This document shows positions 53,346 through 61,420 of a DNA stretch of 64,000 bases, piece after piece. Positions within the stretch are counted from its first letter, which is position 1, and the number at the start of each line of letters is the position of its first letter. Under the pieces are notes generated by a model, which was given only the letters and a program-made list of their open reading frames with translations, searched no databases and had not been told where the DNA came from. A program made the translations under genes and the position numbers. The DNA is taken from positions 8,415,001 to 8,479,000 of the forward strand of contig NZ_JACHMI010000001.1 in assembly GCF_014207985.1 (NCBI RefSeq). Reading direction: 5' to 3'. This DNA comes from Nonomuraea rubra. Its GTDB lineage: Bacteria > Actinomycetota > Actinomycetes > Streptosporangiales > Streptosporangiaceae.

Positions 53346-54068
53346 TCACTCGCTCTTGCCGCCGGAGGCCGCGGCCGCGGCGCGCGCGGCGCGTTCCATC
53401 TCGACGCGGGCGCTGGCGGCGTACTTGTCGACGTACTCCTGGCCCGACAGCTCCATCAGCGCGTACATGATCTCGTCGGTCACCGCGCGCAGCACCAGCC
53501 GGTCGTCCTCCATGCCGTAGTAGCGGGAGAAGTCGAGCGGCTTGCCGAACCGCACGCCCGGCTTGATGCCCAGCTTGGGCAGCACCCGCCCGGGCGGCAT
53601 CATCTCGTACGTGTTGATCATCGCCCACGGGATCACCGGCACCCGCGACTCCAGGGCGAGCCTGGCCACGCCGGTCTTGCCCTTGTAGAGGCGGCCGTCA
53701 GGGGTGCGGGTGCCCTCGGGGTAGATGCCCAGGATGTGCCCCTCGCGCAGCACGCGCAGCCCGGTGCGCAGGGCGGCCTCGCTGGCCTTGCCGCCGGAGC
53801 GGTCGATCGGCACGGTGCCGACGCCGCTGAAGAACAGCCGGGTGAAGAAGCCCTTGATCCCCCGCCCGGTGAAGTAGTCGGCCTTGCCGAGCGAGATGAC
53901 CTTGCGCCGGATCTGCAGCGGGCCGAAGAAGTGGTCGGCGAAGGACAGGTGGTTGCCGGCCAGGATCGCGGGCCCCTCCTTGGGCACGTTCTCCGCGCCC
54001 TCGGTCCACGGCCTGAAGATGAGGTGGAGGAACGGCCCCAAGATGGCCTTGACCACCCAGTAGAACAC
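53346..54068 (-). CDS. Lysophospholipid acyltransferase (PlsC-type 1-acylglycerol-3-phosphate acyltransferase)
   Basis: Adds an acyl chain in phosphatidic acid synthesis at the membrane. The 240-residue protein has the acyltransferase blocks NHLSFADHFF (catalytic His and Asp), GTVPIDRSGG, IYPEGTRTPDG and PVIPWAMINTYE. The start chosen is GTG 54068 (MFYWVVKAILG) because GAGGTG lies 7 nt upstream and family members begin this way; the in-frame ATG 54107 has no ribosome site. It is divergent from the esterase gene. Confidence 0.92.
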   Translation of the reverse strand: MFYWVVKAILGPFLHLIFRPWTEGAENVPKEGPAILAGNHLSFADHFFGPLQIRRKVISLGKADYFTGRGIKGFFTRLFFSGVGTVPIDRSGGKASEAALRTGLRVLREGHILGIYPEGTRTPDGRLYKGKTGVARLALESRVPVIPWAMINTYEMMPPGRVLPKLGIKPGVRFGKPLDFSRYYGMEDDRLVLRAVTDEIMYALMELSGQEYVDKYAASARVEMERAARAAAAASGGKSE

Positions 54069-54246
54069 CCTGGCACCTCTTCCTGCGCACTTCTCGTCGG
54101 CGGGCATTGTCAGCAGCGGGCAGAGTCATCTTCCCACCTCGACGGCCATGCTCCTACATCAGCTCTCGCACAAATACCCCGGAACATGCGACGATCGGGC
54201 CGTTCCGGCGGAAATTGCCGGAATGAAACGGCACAGAGGAGCTGTT

Positions 54247-55005
54247 ATGCCGCTCATGCCAGGCGCAGAGCCCTATCACCACGAAGCAGGCCAGATCGGC
54301 GTGCTGCTGTGTCACGGGTTCACCGGCACGCCGCAGTCCCTGCGGCCGTGGGGTGAATACCTGGCCGGGCACGGGGTCAGCGTTTCGCTCCCCCGCCAGC
54401 CCGGGCACGGCACCAGGTGGCAGGAGATGAACAGGACGCGCTGGGAGGACTGGTACGCCGAGGTGGAGAAGGCATTCGCCGACCTCCAGGGCAGGTGCGC
54501 GGAGGTGTTCGTGGCGGGGCTGTCGCTGGGCGGCTGCCTGGCGCTGCGGCTGGCCGAGGTGCACGGCCCGGCGATCTCAGGCGTTATGGTGGTCAACCCG
54601 TCGATCGCCAACGACGTGCCGTTGCTGAAGCTGGCTCCGCTGCTCAAATGGTTCGTGCCGTCGGTGCCCGGCGTCGCCAACGACGTCAAGAAGCCCGGCG
54701 CGCGCGAGCTGGCCTACACCCGCACCCCGGTCAAGGCGGCGGCCTCGCTGCCCGGGCTCTGGTCGCTGGTGCAGGCCGACCTGGCGAAGGTGACACAGCC
54801 GCTGCTGGTCTTCCACAGCGTGGAGGACCACGTGGTGAAGCCGACGAGTGTCGCGATCATACGCGCGAAGGTCCCGCAGGCCACGATCGAGGAGCTTACC
54901 GATAGCTACCATGTTGCGACGCTTGACAACGATGCCGACAGGATCTTTGCCGGGAGCCTCGACTTCATCCGGACACATGCCTCGGTACCCTTGCAGAGGG
55001 ACTGA
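54247..55005 (+). CDS. Alpha/beta hydrolase (carboxylesterase/lipase-like)
   Basis: A 252-residue serine hydrolase similar in plan to Est30 carboxylesterase and monoacylglycerol lipases. The oxyanion strand is VLLCHGFTGTPQSLRP, the nucleophile elbow FVAGLSLGGC, the acid Asp in HSVEDHVVKP and the catalytic His in DSYHVATLD. GAGGAG precedes ATG 54247. It is divergent from the acyltransferase, so lipid metabolism is plausible. It lies 46 nt before a conserved hypothetical membrane gene. Confidence 0.92.
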   Translation: MPLMPGAEPYHHEAGQIGVLLCHGFTGTPQSLRPWGEYLAGHGVSVSLPRQPGHGTRWQEMNRTRWEDWYAEVEKAFADLQGRCAEVFVAGLSLGGCLALRLAEVHGPAISGVMVVNPSIANDVPLLKLAPLLKWFVPSVPGVANDVKKPGARELAYTRTPVKAAASLPGLWSLVQADLAKVTQPLLVFHSVEDHVVKPTSVAIIRAKVPQATIEELTDSYHVATLDNDADRIFAGSLDFIRTHASVPLQRD

Positions 55006-55051
55006 TCGCACCCAGGGGGAAGTCGCGATCGCTGCGGAGAGGCCCATCTAG

Positions 55052-55531
55052 GTGACGCCCCAGAGTGACGAGGACGAGGTCTGGCGGCAGATCGTCGCGT
55101 CCTTCAACGACACGGCCGAGCGCGACTCGGCCGATCAGCCATGGCCCGACAGCGAGAACGTGCCTGCCGAGCCGACCCGCCGGGTGGTCAAACCCCCGGA
55201 GGAGGAGCCCGCGACCGGCACCGTCCTCGACGACGACCCGCTGGAACGCTCGGACGCCGGCCAGGACGGGGAGGAAGAGGACGAGGGCCACTTCGAGCCT
55301 CCGCCGCCCCCTCCGCTGCCCAAGCTCGACCTGCCGACCAAGCTGGCGTGGGTGGCGCTGTTCGGCGGCCCCGCCTACCTGCTGGTCGCCGCCATGGCGA
55401 GCTGGCACATGGAGGGCTGGGCGCTGTTCACCGCGGTGGCGGCGTTCATCGGGGGGTTCGTGGCGCTGGTGGTCCGCATGGGCGACGGGCCGCCCAACGA
55501 CTCCGGCTGGGACGACGGCGCCGTACTCTGA
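55052..55531 (+). CDS. Conserved hypothetical actinobacterial membrane protein
   Basis: A 159-residue protein. The first 90 residues are acidic and disordered (runs of Glu/Asp, then a PPPPPPLPKLDLPTK proline stretch). Two membrane helices follow at about 96-118 and 123-142, and a short tail ends GPPNDSGWDDGAVL. The sequence begins with a MTPQSDEDEVWRQIVASF helix. No enzyme motif is visible. GTG 55052. It is probably co-transcribed with the esterase. This type is often found next to glucokinase and acyltransferase genes in actinomycetes (from memory). Confidence 0.82.
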   Translation: MTPQSDEDEVWRQIVASFNDTAERDSADQPWPDSENVPAEPTRRVVKPPEEEPATGTVLDDDPLERSDAGQDGEEEDEGHFEPPPPPPLPKLDLPTKLAWVALFGGPAYLLVAAMASWHMEGWALFTAVAAFIGGFVALVVRMGDGPPNDSGWDDGAVL

Positions 55532-55537
55532 GCGTGC

Positions 55538-56647
55538 CTACGACTTCGACGTGGTGGTCCTGGGCGCGAACGACTCCACCACGTCGGTGTAGCGGTCCCT
55601 GGTGTCCACCGCGTGGCCGACCGCCCAGACCGTGCTCTTGCCCGCCAGGTACGCCACCGCCTGCAGCCGTACGCTGCTCCTGCCCTTCTGCGTGCCGCCC
55701 CTGATCGTCTCGCACGCGGCCTTCTCGCAGCGCAGCATGAACGGCTCGGCCGCCCGCGCGGGGTCGTAACCGGTCATCCAGTAACGCCCCTTGCCGTCGC
55801 CGGTAACGCCGTACAGCCGAGCCTCGGAGCGGGGCAGGCGCAGCTCCCGCCACCGCTTGCCGTTCCAGGCCAGGGCGAGCGGCGAGATGTCGCCGGGGCC
55901 GCGGTAGACGCCTCCGACGGCCAGCGCCCGCTTGGAGCTGTCGACCTGCACGTCGCGCAGGTAGCCGCCGGGGATGTCGGGCAGCGGCATGGACTTCCAC
56001 GAGCCGCCCGACAGGTGCACGATCAGCGGCTCGGTGCCGGTGTCGCCGACCGCGAAGCCGCCGGACACCGCGTACAGGGCGCCCTTCTCCTTGGTCTCCT
56101 GCGCGGTCCAGGAGTTGCCCTGGCCGGTGAGGATCAGGCCGTTCCTCTCGCGGCTGCCGACCGCCACGACCTTGCCCGACTTGGCGTCGATGCCGCCCAG
56201 CCAGTCGCCGGCCCGCAGGGCGGGCGGCCTGACCCGGTCGAACCCGGCCGTGTCGCCGTGCGCCAGGTACGGCAGGCCGTCGTGGCCGTCGCCCACGGCC
56301 CACACGTCCGACGGCGAGGCGGCGGCCAGGCCGCGCAGGTTGCCCGCCGCCGTGTTGTCGCGGATGCCGACCTCGGCCCACCTGCTGCCGTTCCAGTGGC
56401 GGATGGTGCCGCGGTTCTTCCAGACGTCCCAGATCTCCTGCTGGCCCACCGCCCACACGTCGCTCGGCGAGATCGCCAGCACGTCGGAGAGCGAGCCGTC
56501 CGCCTGGAGGCGCACGCTGGTCGACTGCTGCCACGCCTCGATCTGCGTGGGGCGGGGATCGGCATGCGCGGCGGGCGTGACCTGCGTCCAGGCCACGAAC
56601 GTCGCCAAGATCAAGGAGAGCGCACGCCGCTGAGAGCGACGGGTCAT
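55538..56647 (-). CDS. Secreted beta-propeller protein of unknown function
   Basis: A 369-residue exported protein. It has a Sec signal peptide MTRRSQRRALSLILATFVAW with cleavage after AHA near residue 29. The mature part has repeated SPSDVWAVGxxE/G blades (SPSDVWAVGQQEIW, SPSDVWAVGDGHDG, STVWAVGHAV), each paired with W-x-G-S/K-R-W strands such as WNGSRWAEV and WNGKRWREL. This is a Kelch/WD-like propeller common in Streptosporangiales exoproteins. No catalytic residue can be named. Start ATG 56647. Confidence 0.85.
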   Translation of the reverse strand: MTRRSQRRALSLILATFVAWTQVTPAAHADPRPTQIEAWQQSTSVRLQADGSLSDVLAISPSDVWAVGQQEIWDVWKNRGTIRHWNGSRWAEVGIRDNTAAGNLRGLAAASPSDVWAVGDGHDGLPYLAHGDTAGFDRVRPPALRAGDWLGGIDAKSGKVVAVGSRERNGLILTGQGNSWTAQETKEKGALYAVSGGFAVGDTGTEPLIVHLSGGSWKSMPLPDIPGGYLRDVQVDSSKRALAVGGVYRGPGDISPLALAWNGKRWRELRLPRSEARLYGVTGDGKGRYWMTGYDPARAAEPFMLRCEKAACETIRGGTQKGRSSVRLQAVAYLAGKSTVWAVGHAVDTRDRYTDVVESFAPRTTTSKS

Positions 56648-56685
56648 GAAGGAAATGCTACGGGCTGGAGAGCCTGACATGCCCG

Positions 56686-57381
56686 CTAGTGCCCAACTCG
56701 CAACTCCGCGACCACCGGGAGATGGTCGCTCGCCCCGGTCAGATCGGCGATCGCGGCGTCCACTCCGCCGCACGACACGACGTGCGTCCCGCGCGCGGCG
56801 AACACCCCGTCGATCCGCGCGGACGGCCTCGCGGCGGGGAACGTCAGCCCCTCGCCCTTGGGCGCCACCGCGTAACAGTCGGACAGCCGCCCCGCCAGAT
56901 AGCGCCAGGCGGGCCGGTGGGGATGCTCGTTGACGTCACCGGCGAGCACGACGGCGGCGCCGTGCCTGGCCGCCACGTCCTCCAGCAGCGCCACGGCCTC
57001 GGCCGCGTGGTGCATCCTGGCGGGGTCGCTGAGGTCCAGGTGGAGCGAGCCGACGGCCAGCCTGGCGCCCTCGGCCTGCACCACGGCGACGGCCAGCGCG
57101 CGCCGTTCCAGGCCGAGGAACGCGCGCAGCCGGTGGCTCTCCGCGTGCAGCACGCGGGCGCGCCGCCCGACGAGAACGGCCACTCCCCCCGCCCTGTCCG
57201 GCGTCGCCACGGCCAGGCCCGCGGCGGCGGCCAGCGCCGCGCGCCTGGCCCGCCAGCGGCCGAACCTGGGCGCCTCCTGCACGCACAGCACGTCGGCCCG
57301 GGCCGCCGTGATGACCCTGGTCAGCGCGGGCACGCTGTCGCGCAGCCCGTGCAGGTTGTACGTGGCGACCCTGATCGTCAC
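56686..57381 (-). CDS. Endonuclease/exonuclease/phosphatase-family protein
   Basis: A 231-residue EEP-fold metal-dependent phosphoesterase. Motifs in order are VATYNLHGL (Asn), VLCVQEAPR (Glu), VGSLHLDLSDPAR, VLAGDVNEHP with the DxN pair and the C-terminal SDHLPVVAEL. It is short, with no signal peptide, so it is a cytoplasmic nuclease or phosphatase of unknown substrate. GTG 57381 lies 9 nt past the glucokinase stop, so it is the last gene of that operon. Confidence 0.9.
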   Translation of the reverse strand: MTIRVATYNLHGLRDSVPALTRVITAARADVLCVQEAPRFGRWRARRAALAAAAGLAVATPDRAGGVAVLVGRRARVLHAESHRLRAFLGLERRALAVAVVQAEGARLAVGSLHLDLSDPARMHHAAEAVALLEDVAARHGAAVVLAGDVNEHPHRPAWRYLAGRLSDCYAVAPKGEGLTFPAARPSARIDGVFAARGTHVVSCGGVDAAIADLTGASDHLPVVAELRVGH

Positions 57382-57390
57382 GTGCGCGGC

Positions 57391-58323
57391 TCAGCGCTGC
57401 CTGGCCAGATCGGCGGCACCCACCACGCCCGCGGAGGCGCCCAGCTCGGCCAGCCTGATCTCGGCGAGCGGCCGGTGCCCGCGGCCGGTGAGCCGCTCGG
57501 CGAACGCCTGCCTGGCCCGGTCGATGAACAGGTCGGCCGCGCGGGACACACCGCCGCCGACGATGAAGCAGCCGGGGTCGAGCACGGCGGCCAGGTCGGC
57601 CATGCCCTGCCCGAGCCAGTCGGCCAGGCTGTGGAAGGCGGCCAGCGAGGCCTCGTCGCCCTGCCGCGCGGCCTCGGTCACCTCCTCACCCTCGATCTTG
57701 CCCCCGGCCAGGCCCAGCAGGATGCGGGCCCGCTCCGGCTCCGCCTCGGCGATCTCCCTGGCGTCCTTGACCAGGGCCTGGCCGCTGGCGTACTGCTCGA
57801 AGCAGCCGATGTTGCCGCAGCCGCACAGCCGCCCGCCGGGCAGCACCTGCATGTGGCCCAGCTCGGCGCCCATGCCCCAGCGGCCCCGGTAGAGCGCGCC
57901 GTCGATGACGATGCCGCCGCCGATGCCGGTGCCGAGCGTCAGGCAGACCACGTGCGACTGGCCCCTGCCCGCGCCGAACCGGGTCTCGCCCCAGGCCATG
58001 GCGTTGGCGTCGTTCTCCACGACGACCGGCAGGCCGACCAGGCCGCTGATCTTCTTCTGCAGCGGCTCCTCCCGCCAGGCGAGGTTGGGGGCGAAGCGGA
58101 TGACGGACCTGGTCTCGTCCACGAAGCCGGCCGCGCCGACGCCGACGGCCTCGATCGCCCTGTCCCTGGACAGCTCGCGTACGACGTCGGCCACCGTCTC
58201 GGCGACCACGTCGGGACGGTCCGCGGCGGTGGGCCTGAGCGTGTGTTCGACGATCTCGCCATTGTCGTCGACCACACCGGCGGCCACCTTCGTTCCGCCG
58301 ATGTCGACACCGATCGTGAGCAT
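57391..58323 (-). CDS. glkA: Glucokinase (ROK family)
   Basis: ATP-dependent glucose phosphorylation, and in Streptomyces the mediator of carbon catabolite repression. The 310-residue ROK protein has the phosphate loop GVDIGGTKVAAGVV, VVENDANAMAWGE with the catalytic Asp, and TLGTGIGGGIVIDG. The GAELGHMQV motif and zinc-binding CGCGNIGCFEQYASG are also present. GGGAG precedes ATG 58323. It lies within a six-gene minus-strand operon after the DUF5304-like gene. Confidence 0.95.
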   Translation of the reverse strand: MLTIGVDIGGTKVAAGVVDDNGEIVEHTLRPTAADRPDVVAETVADVVRELSRDRAIEAVGVGAAGFVDETRSVIRFAPNLAWREEPLQKKISGLVGLPVVVENDANAMAWGETRFGAGRGQSHVVCLTLGTGIGGGIVIDGALYRGRWGMGAELGHMQVLPGGRLCGCGNIGCFEQYASGQALVKDAREIAEAEPERARILLGLAGGKIEGEEVTEAARQGDEASLAAFHSLADWLGQGMADLAAVLDPGCFIVGGGVSRAADLFIDRARQAFAERLTGRGHRPLAEIRLAELGASAGVVGAADLARQR

Positions 58324-58336
58324 GCCCCGTGTCTCC

Positions 58337-58738
58337 CTAGTTCAGATCTATGTGTTCCACGCCGTCGCCGCGGTCGTCGTCACGGTCCTCCCGCGGCCGG
58401 CTGGTGCGGGGCGCGGGCCTGCTCAGCGCGTCGAGCGCGCCCCTGAAGGCGGCGAACAGCTCGCCGCCCGCGGCCATCAGGTGCCCGGTCACGTCGCCGC
58501 CCGACTCCCGCTGCGCCGCGATCGCCCGGCAGACGGGGCAGGCGCGGCAGATGTACTCGTCGTGGGGCTCGGAGACGGCTTCCTCCCACACGTCCCGCTC
58601 CCTGCGGCCGCCGCCGGTGAAGGAGTTGAACACGCTCCTGCCCACCTGGCGGGTGGCCCGCCCCTGGATCGAATCGAACAGCTTGCGCGCCTCGTCGGCG
58701 ACGGTCCCGATGGGATCTCTGTCCTGGCTCTCGGTCAT
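58337..58738 (-). CDS. DUF5304-like small protein with CxxC motif
   Basis: A 133-residue hydrophilic protein. It contains IGTVADEARKLFDSIQGRA, then EYICRACPVCRAIAAQ with three cysteines (C-x2-C-x2-C), then GHLMAAGGELFAAFRGALDAL and an acidic disordered tail. The cysteine cluster could bind zinc. Proteins of this type sit between ArsA and glucokinase genes in many actinomycetes; the DUF5304 name is from memory and not verified. Gaps are 13 nt to glkA and 45 nt to the ArsA gene. Confidence 0.75.
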   Translation of the reverse strand: MTESQDRDPIGTVADEARKLFDSIQGRATRQVGRSVFNSFTGGGRRERDVWEEAVSEPHDEYICRACPVCRAIAAQRESGGDVTGHLMAAGGELFAAFRGALDALSRPAPRTSRPREDRDDDRGDGVEHIDLN

Positions 58739-58783
58739 CTTGGCCCTCCCTGGCGTATGGGTCGCTCCTCCATGTTCAACTCT

Positions 58784-59992
58784 TCAGGTCGCGGATTCGC
58801 TCCCCGAGCCGAACCGTAGTGCGGACCCCCCGCCCCCGGGCGGGCCGTCGCCGGCCGCCCAGCGCACGCGCAGCACGCCGTCGCGCAGCTCCGCCCCGCT
58901 GATCCTCCTGCGGGCCAGCGCCGCCGGCAGCGCCAGGATCCTGCGGTACGGCCCCGCGGTGACGATCAGCTCGTCGCCCTTGCGGGCCAGGTCGACGTCG
59001 CCGCGATCGGCGCCGGGCAGGGCCAGCGTCAGCTCGTCGGCGCTCATCCGCAGCGGCGGCTCGACGGCGTGGGCGGCGAACGGGTCGGACTCGCCGTACA
59101 TCGCCGCGCCCAGCCCGGCCAGGGCGTCCTTGCCGACGGGCTCGGCGGGCAGGTACGGCACGACGTGGACGGGCAGCGGCGCGAACGACTGCTCAGCCTC
59201 GGCCAGCAGCCGGGACTGCGCCTCCACCCAGCGGGCGCGCCACTCGTCGGCGCCCTCGCCGGGGAAGACCCGGTTGGCGATGACGGCGTCGACGCGGTAG
59301 CCGTACAGGCTGAGCGAGGTCAGGGTGCGCCTGGCCTCGGCGAGCACCACCGACTCGGGGGTGAGCACCAGCCGCACGGAGGCGTGGTCGCCGGTGAGCA
59401 GCTCGCGCACCTCCATCAGGCCGCGGTGGAACCGCTCCCCCGCGCTCAGCACGTCCTCGCCGGGGGCGCTCACGCGGGCCACGCCGCGCACGAACGGCGC
59501 GACGAGCCGCACCAGCTTGCGGCCGACCGGCATGAGCCGGTTGACGTGCCAGTCGAGCGCCTCGGGCAGGGCCAGCAGGCGCAGCGTCTCGGCGGTGGGC
59601 GCGCAGTCGACCACGATCACGTCCCAGCGGCCCTCGCGGGCGTGCTCGCGCAGCTCCAGCAGGGCGATGACCTCTTCCGCGCCCGGCAGGACGGTGATCT
59701 CCTCGGAGGTGATCTGGTCGAGGCCCAGCTCGGTCAGCACTCCCCTGGCGTAGTCCTGCAGCTCGCCCCAGTGGCGCTCCAGCGTCTTCTGCGTGTCGAC
59801 CTGGTGCAGGTGCAGGCCCGGGGCGATCTCGCCCGGCCCCGTGGCCAGCGCGTCGGACAGCGAGTGCGCCGTGTCGGTGGAGATGATGAGCGTCTTGAGG
59901 CCGCGCCTGGCGGCGAGCGTGGCGGTGGCCGCGGCGGCCGTCGTCTTGCCGACGCCTCCCTTGCCGGTGAAGAGCAGGACCCGCGGGCTCAA
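58784..59992 (-). CDS. ArsA/GET3-family ATPase
   Basis: A 402-residue P-loop ATPase. Deviant Walker A FTGKGGVGKTTAAAATA lies near 8-24, switch I IISTDTAHSLSDAL, switch II VIVVDCAPTAETLRLL with LPEALDW after it. An ArsA HSP20-like domain (about 315-385, LRMSADELTLALPGADRGDVDLARKGDELIV) closes the protein. The arsenite-binding cysteines of ArsA are not present, so a chaperone or lipid/protein-targeting role is more likely. The TTG start at 59992 is unusual and sits 1 nt past the SRPBCC stop, indicating coupled translation. Confidence 0.9.
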   Translation of the reverse strand: MSPRVLLFTGKGGVGKTTAAAATATLAARRGLKTLIISTDTAHSLSDALATGPGEIAPGLHLHQVDTQKTLERHWGELQDYARGVLTELGLDQITSEEITVLPGAEEVIALLELREHAREGRWDVIVVDCAPTAETLRLLALPEALDWHVNRLMPVGRKLVRLVAPFVRGVARVSAPGEDVLSAGERFHRGLMEVRELLTGDHASVRLVLTPESVVLAEARRTLTSLSLYGYRVDAVIANRVFPGEGADEWRARWVEAQSRLLAEAEQSFAPLPVHVVPYLPAEPVGKDALAGLGAAMYGESDPFAAHAVEPPLRMSADELTLALPGADRGDVDLARKGDELIVTAGPYRRILALPAALARRRISGAELRDGVLRVRWAAGDGPPGGGGSALRFGSGSESAT

Positions 59993-59993
59993 C

Positions 59994-60428
59994 TCAGCGC
60001 CCTTCGACGCGCTTCTTGAGGCCCTTCAGCGCGGTGTCCACGATCACCTTCTCCGCCTTGCGCTTGATCAGGCCGATCATGGGCACGCTCAGATCGACCG
60101 TCAGCTCGTACGTCACCTCGGTGCCACTGCCCGCGCCGGCGAGCCGGTAACTCCCCCGGAGGTCGGAGACCATCTTCCCCGGCTCGGCCACCTGCCAGCG
60201 CACGCTGTCGCCCTCCCAGGTGTAGGCGAGGGTGTAGGTGTCGCTGATCGGGCCGGCGTCCAGGACGAACCGCACCCTCTGCGGCCTGCCGTCGGCGTCG
60301 GCGCTGAGCACCTCGGCGCTCTTGACCTGCCCGGCCCATTCCGGATACGAGGGGAAGTCCGCGATGACCGCCATCACGTCGGCCTGCGGGGCGCCGATGG
60401 TGATGCTCGAAGTGGTGCGATCAGACAT
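59994..60428 (-). CDS. SRPBCC (polyketide cyclase/START-like) protein
   Basis: A 144-residue START-fold ligand-binding protein: SSITIGAPQADVMAVIADFPSYPEWAGQVKSAEVL at the N-terminus, VRFVLDAGPISDTYTLAYTW strands and a final helix (IGLIKRKAEKVIVDTALKGLKKRVEGR). Start ATG 60428 is preferred over 60446. A hydrophobic ligand is expected. Tight coupling to the ArsA-like ATPase, also seen in other actinomycetes, suggests the two act together. Confidence 0.9.
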   Translation of the reverse strand: MSDRTTSSITIGAPQADVMAVIADFPSYPEWAGQVKSAEVLSADADGRPQRVRFVLDAGPISDTYTLAYTWEGDSVRWQVAEPGKMVSDLRGSYRLAGAGSGTEVTYELTVDLSVPMIGLIKRKAEKVIVDTALKGLKKRVEGR

Positions 60429-60488
60429 GCGACCACCGTAGTGCACAAACCACCGAGTGCGGCGGACCGCTGCACGGTGCCGGTCAGA

Positions 60489-61256
60489 TCACCATTCGAG
60501 GACGTACGGCACGCCCTTCCCCCGGAAATGGCCCACGTTCACGCATTCGGTGCGGCCCACGCGGGCCCGCGCGCGCAGGGGGTTGTGCACGTGGCCGAAC
60601 AGGGCGTAGCGCGGCTGGGTGCGCCTGATCGCCTCCAGCGTGGCCTCGCTGCCGCGCTCGAACCGCCTGGCCACCACGTCGTACAGCAGCTCGGGCAGCG
60701 CGGGCGGGATGTGGCAGCACAGCACGTCCACCTCGCCGACGGCCTCGACCTTGGCGGCGTACTCCTCGTCGGTGATCTCGTGCGGGGTGCGGTACTGGGT
60801 CTTGAGACCGCCGCCCACGAAGCCGAACCGCAGCCCGCCGATCTCCGCCACCTGCCCGTCGAGCACCTGGTGGCCTGGCCGGAGGTAGTCGGCCCACAGG
60901 CGCGGCAGGTCGACGTTGCCGTAGGTGAGGTAGGCGGGGGTGGGCATGGCGGCGAAGAGCACGTCGTACTGGGCGCGTACGTTGCGCTCGATGTGCTCGC
61001 GCGGGTCGCCGTCGAGCGTGGCCCACAGCCGCGCCGACATGGCCCTGGCCTCGTCGAACCGCTTGGCCGTGCGCAGCTCGATGAACCGCCTGGCGTTCTC
61101 CGCGCCGAACAGGTCGGCGAAGATGCCCTGGGCGTGGTCGTCGTAGTCGACGAACAGGATCAGGTCGCCCAGGCAGATCAGCGCGTCCGCGCCGTCGGCC
61201 GCACGGGCCAGGGCGTCGGCCCTGCCGTGGACGTCGCTGACGACATGCACCTTCAT
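60489..61256 (-). CDS. Calcineurin-like metallophosphoesterase
   Basis: A 255-residue two-metal phosphoesterase: VVSDVHGRADAL (DxH), LICLGDLILF (GD), LTYGNVDLP (GN-x-D), DVLCCHIPPAL (His) and LFGHVHNPLRAR (GHxH) complete the active site. An extra segment of about 60 residues with many helices (FADLFGAENARRFIELRTAKRF) lies after the second motif. ATG 61256. It is the first gene of the operon leading to glucokinase and divergent from the acyl-CoA ligase. The substrate is unknown; nucleotide or phosphodiester cleavage is usual. Confidence 0.92.
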   Translation of the reverse strand: MKVHVVSDVHGRADALARAADGADALICLGDLILFVDYDDHAQGIFADLFGAENARRFIELRTAKRFDEARAMSARLWATLDGDPREHIERNVRAQYDVLFAAMPTPAYLTYGNVDLPRLWADYLRPGHQVLDGQVAEIGGLRFGFVGGGLKTQYRTPHEITDEEYAAKVEAVGEVDVLCCHIPPALPELLYDVVARRFERGSEATLEAIRRTQPRYALFGHVHNPLRARARVGRTECVNVGHFRGKGVPYVLEW

Positions 61257-61420
61257 GGGGAGATCCTAAGCCCGCCGCGATCCGCCGTTTCCGGTGCGCG
61301 TACCGGCAGGTGGTGGCTGCTAGCGTGAGAAATGCCCTTCATAACGCCTCAATGACGGAGCTACCGGCGCGTAACTTAAGACGGTAACGTCCAGGCGGTC
61401 CCCGAAGAGGAGTTGAGTTC

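Noticed and set aside
58784..59992. Arsenite efflux ATPase
   Set aside because: The P-loop family is right, but the arsenite-binding cysteines and arsB/arsR neighbours are absent.
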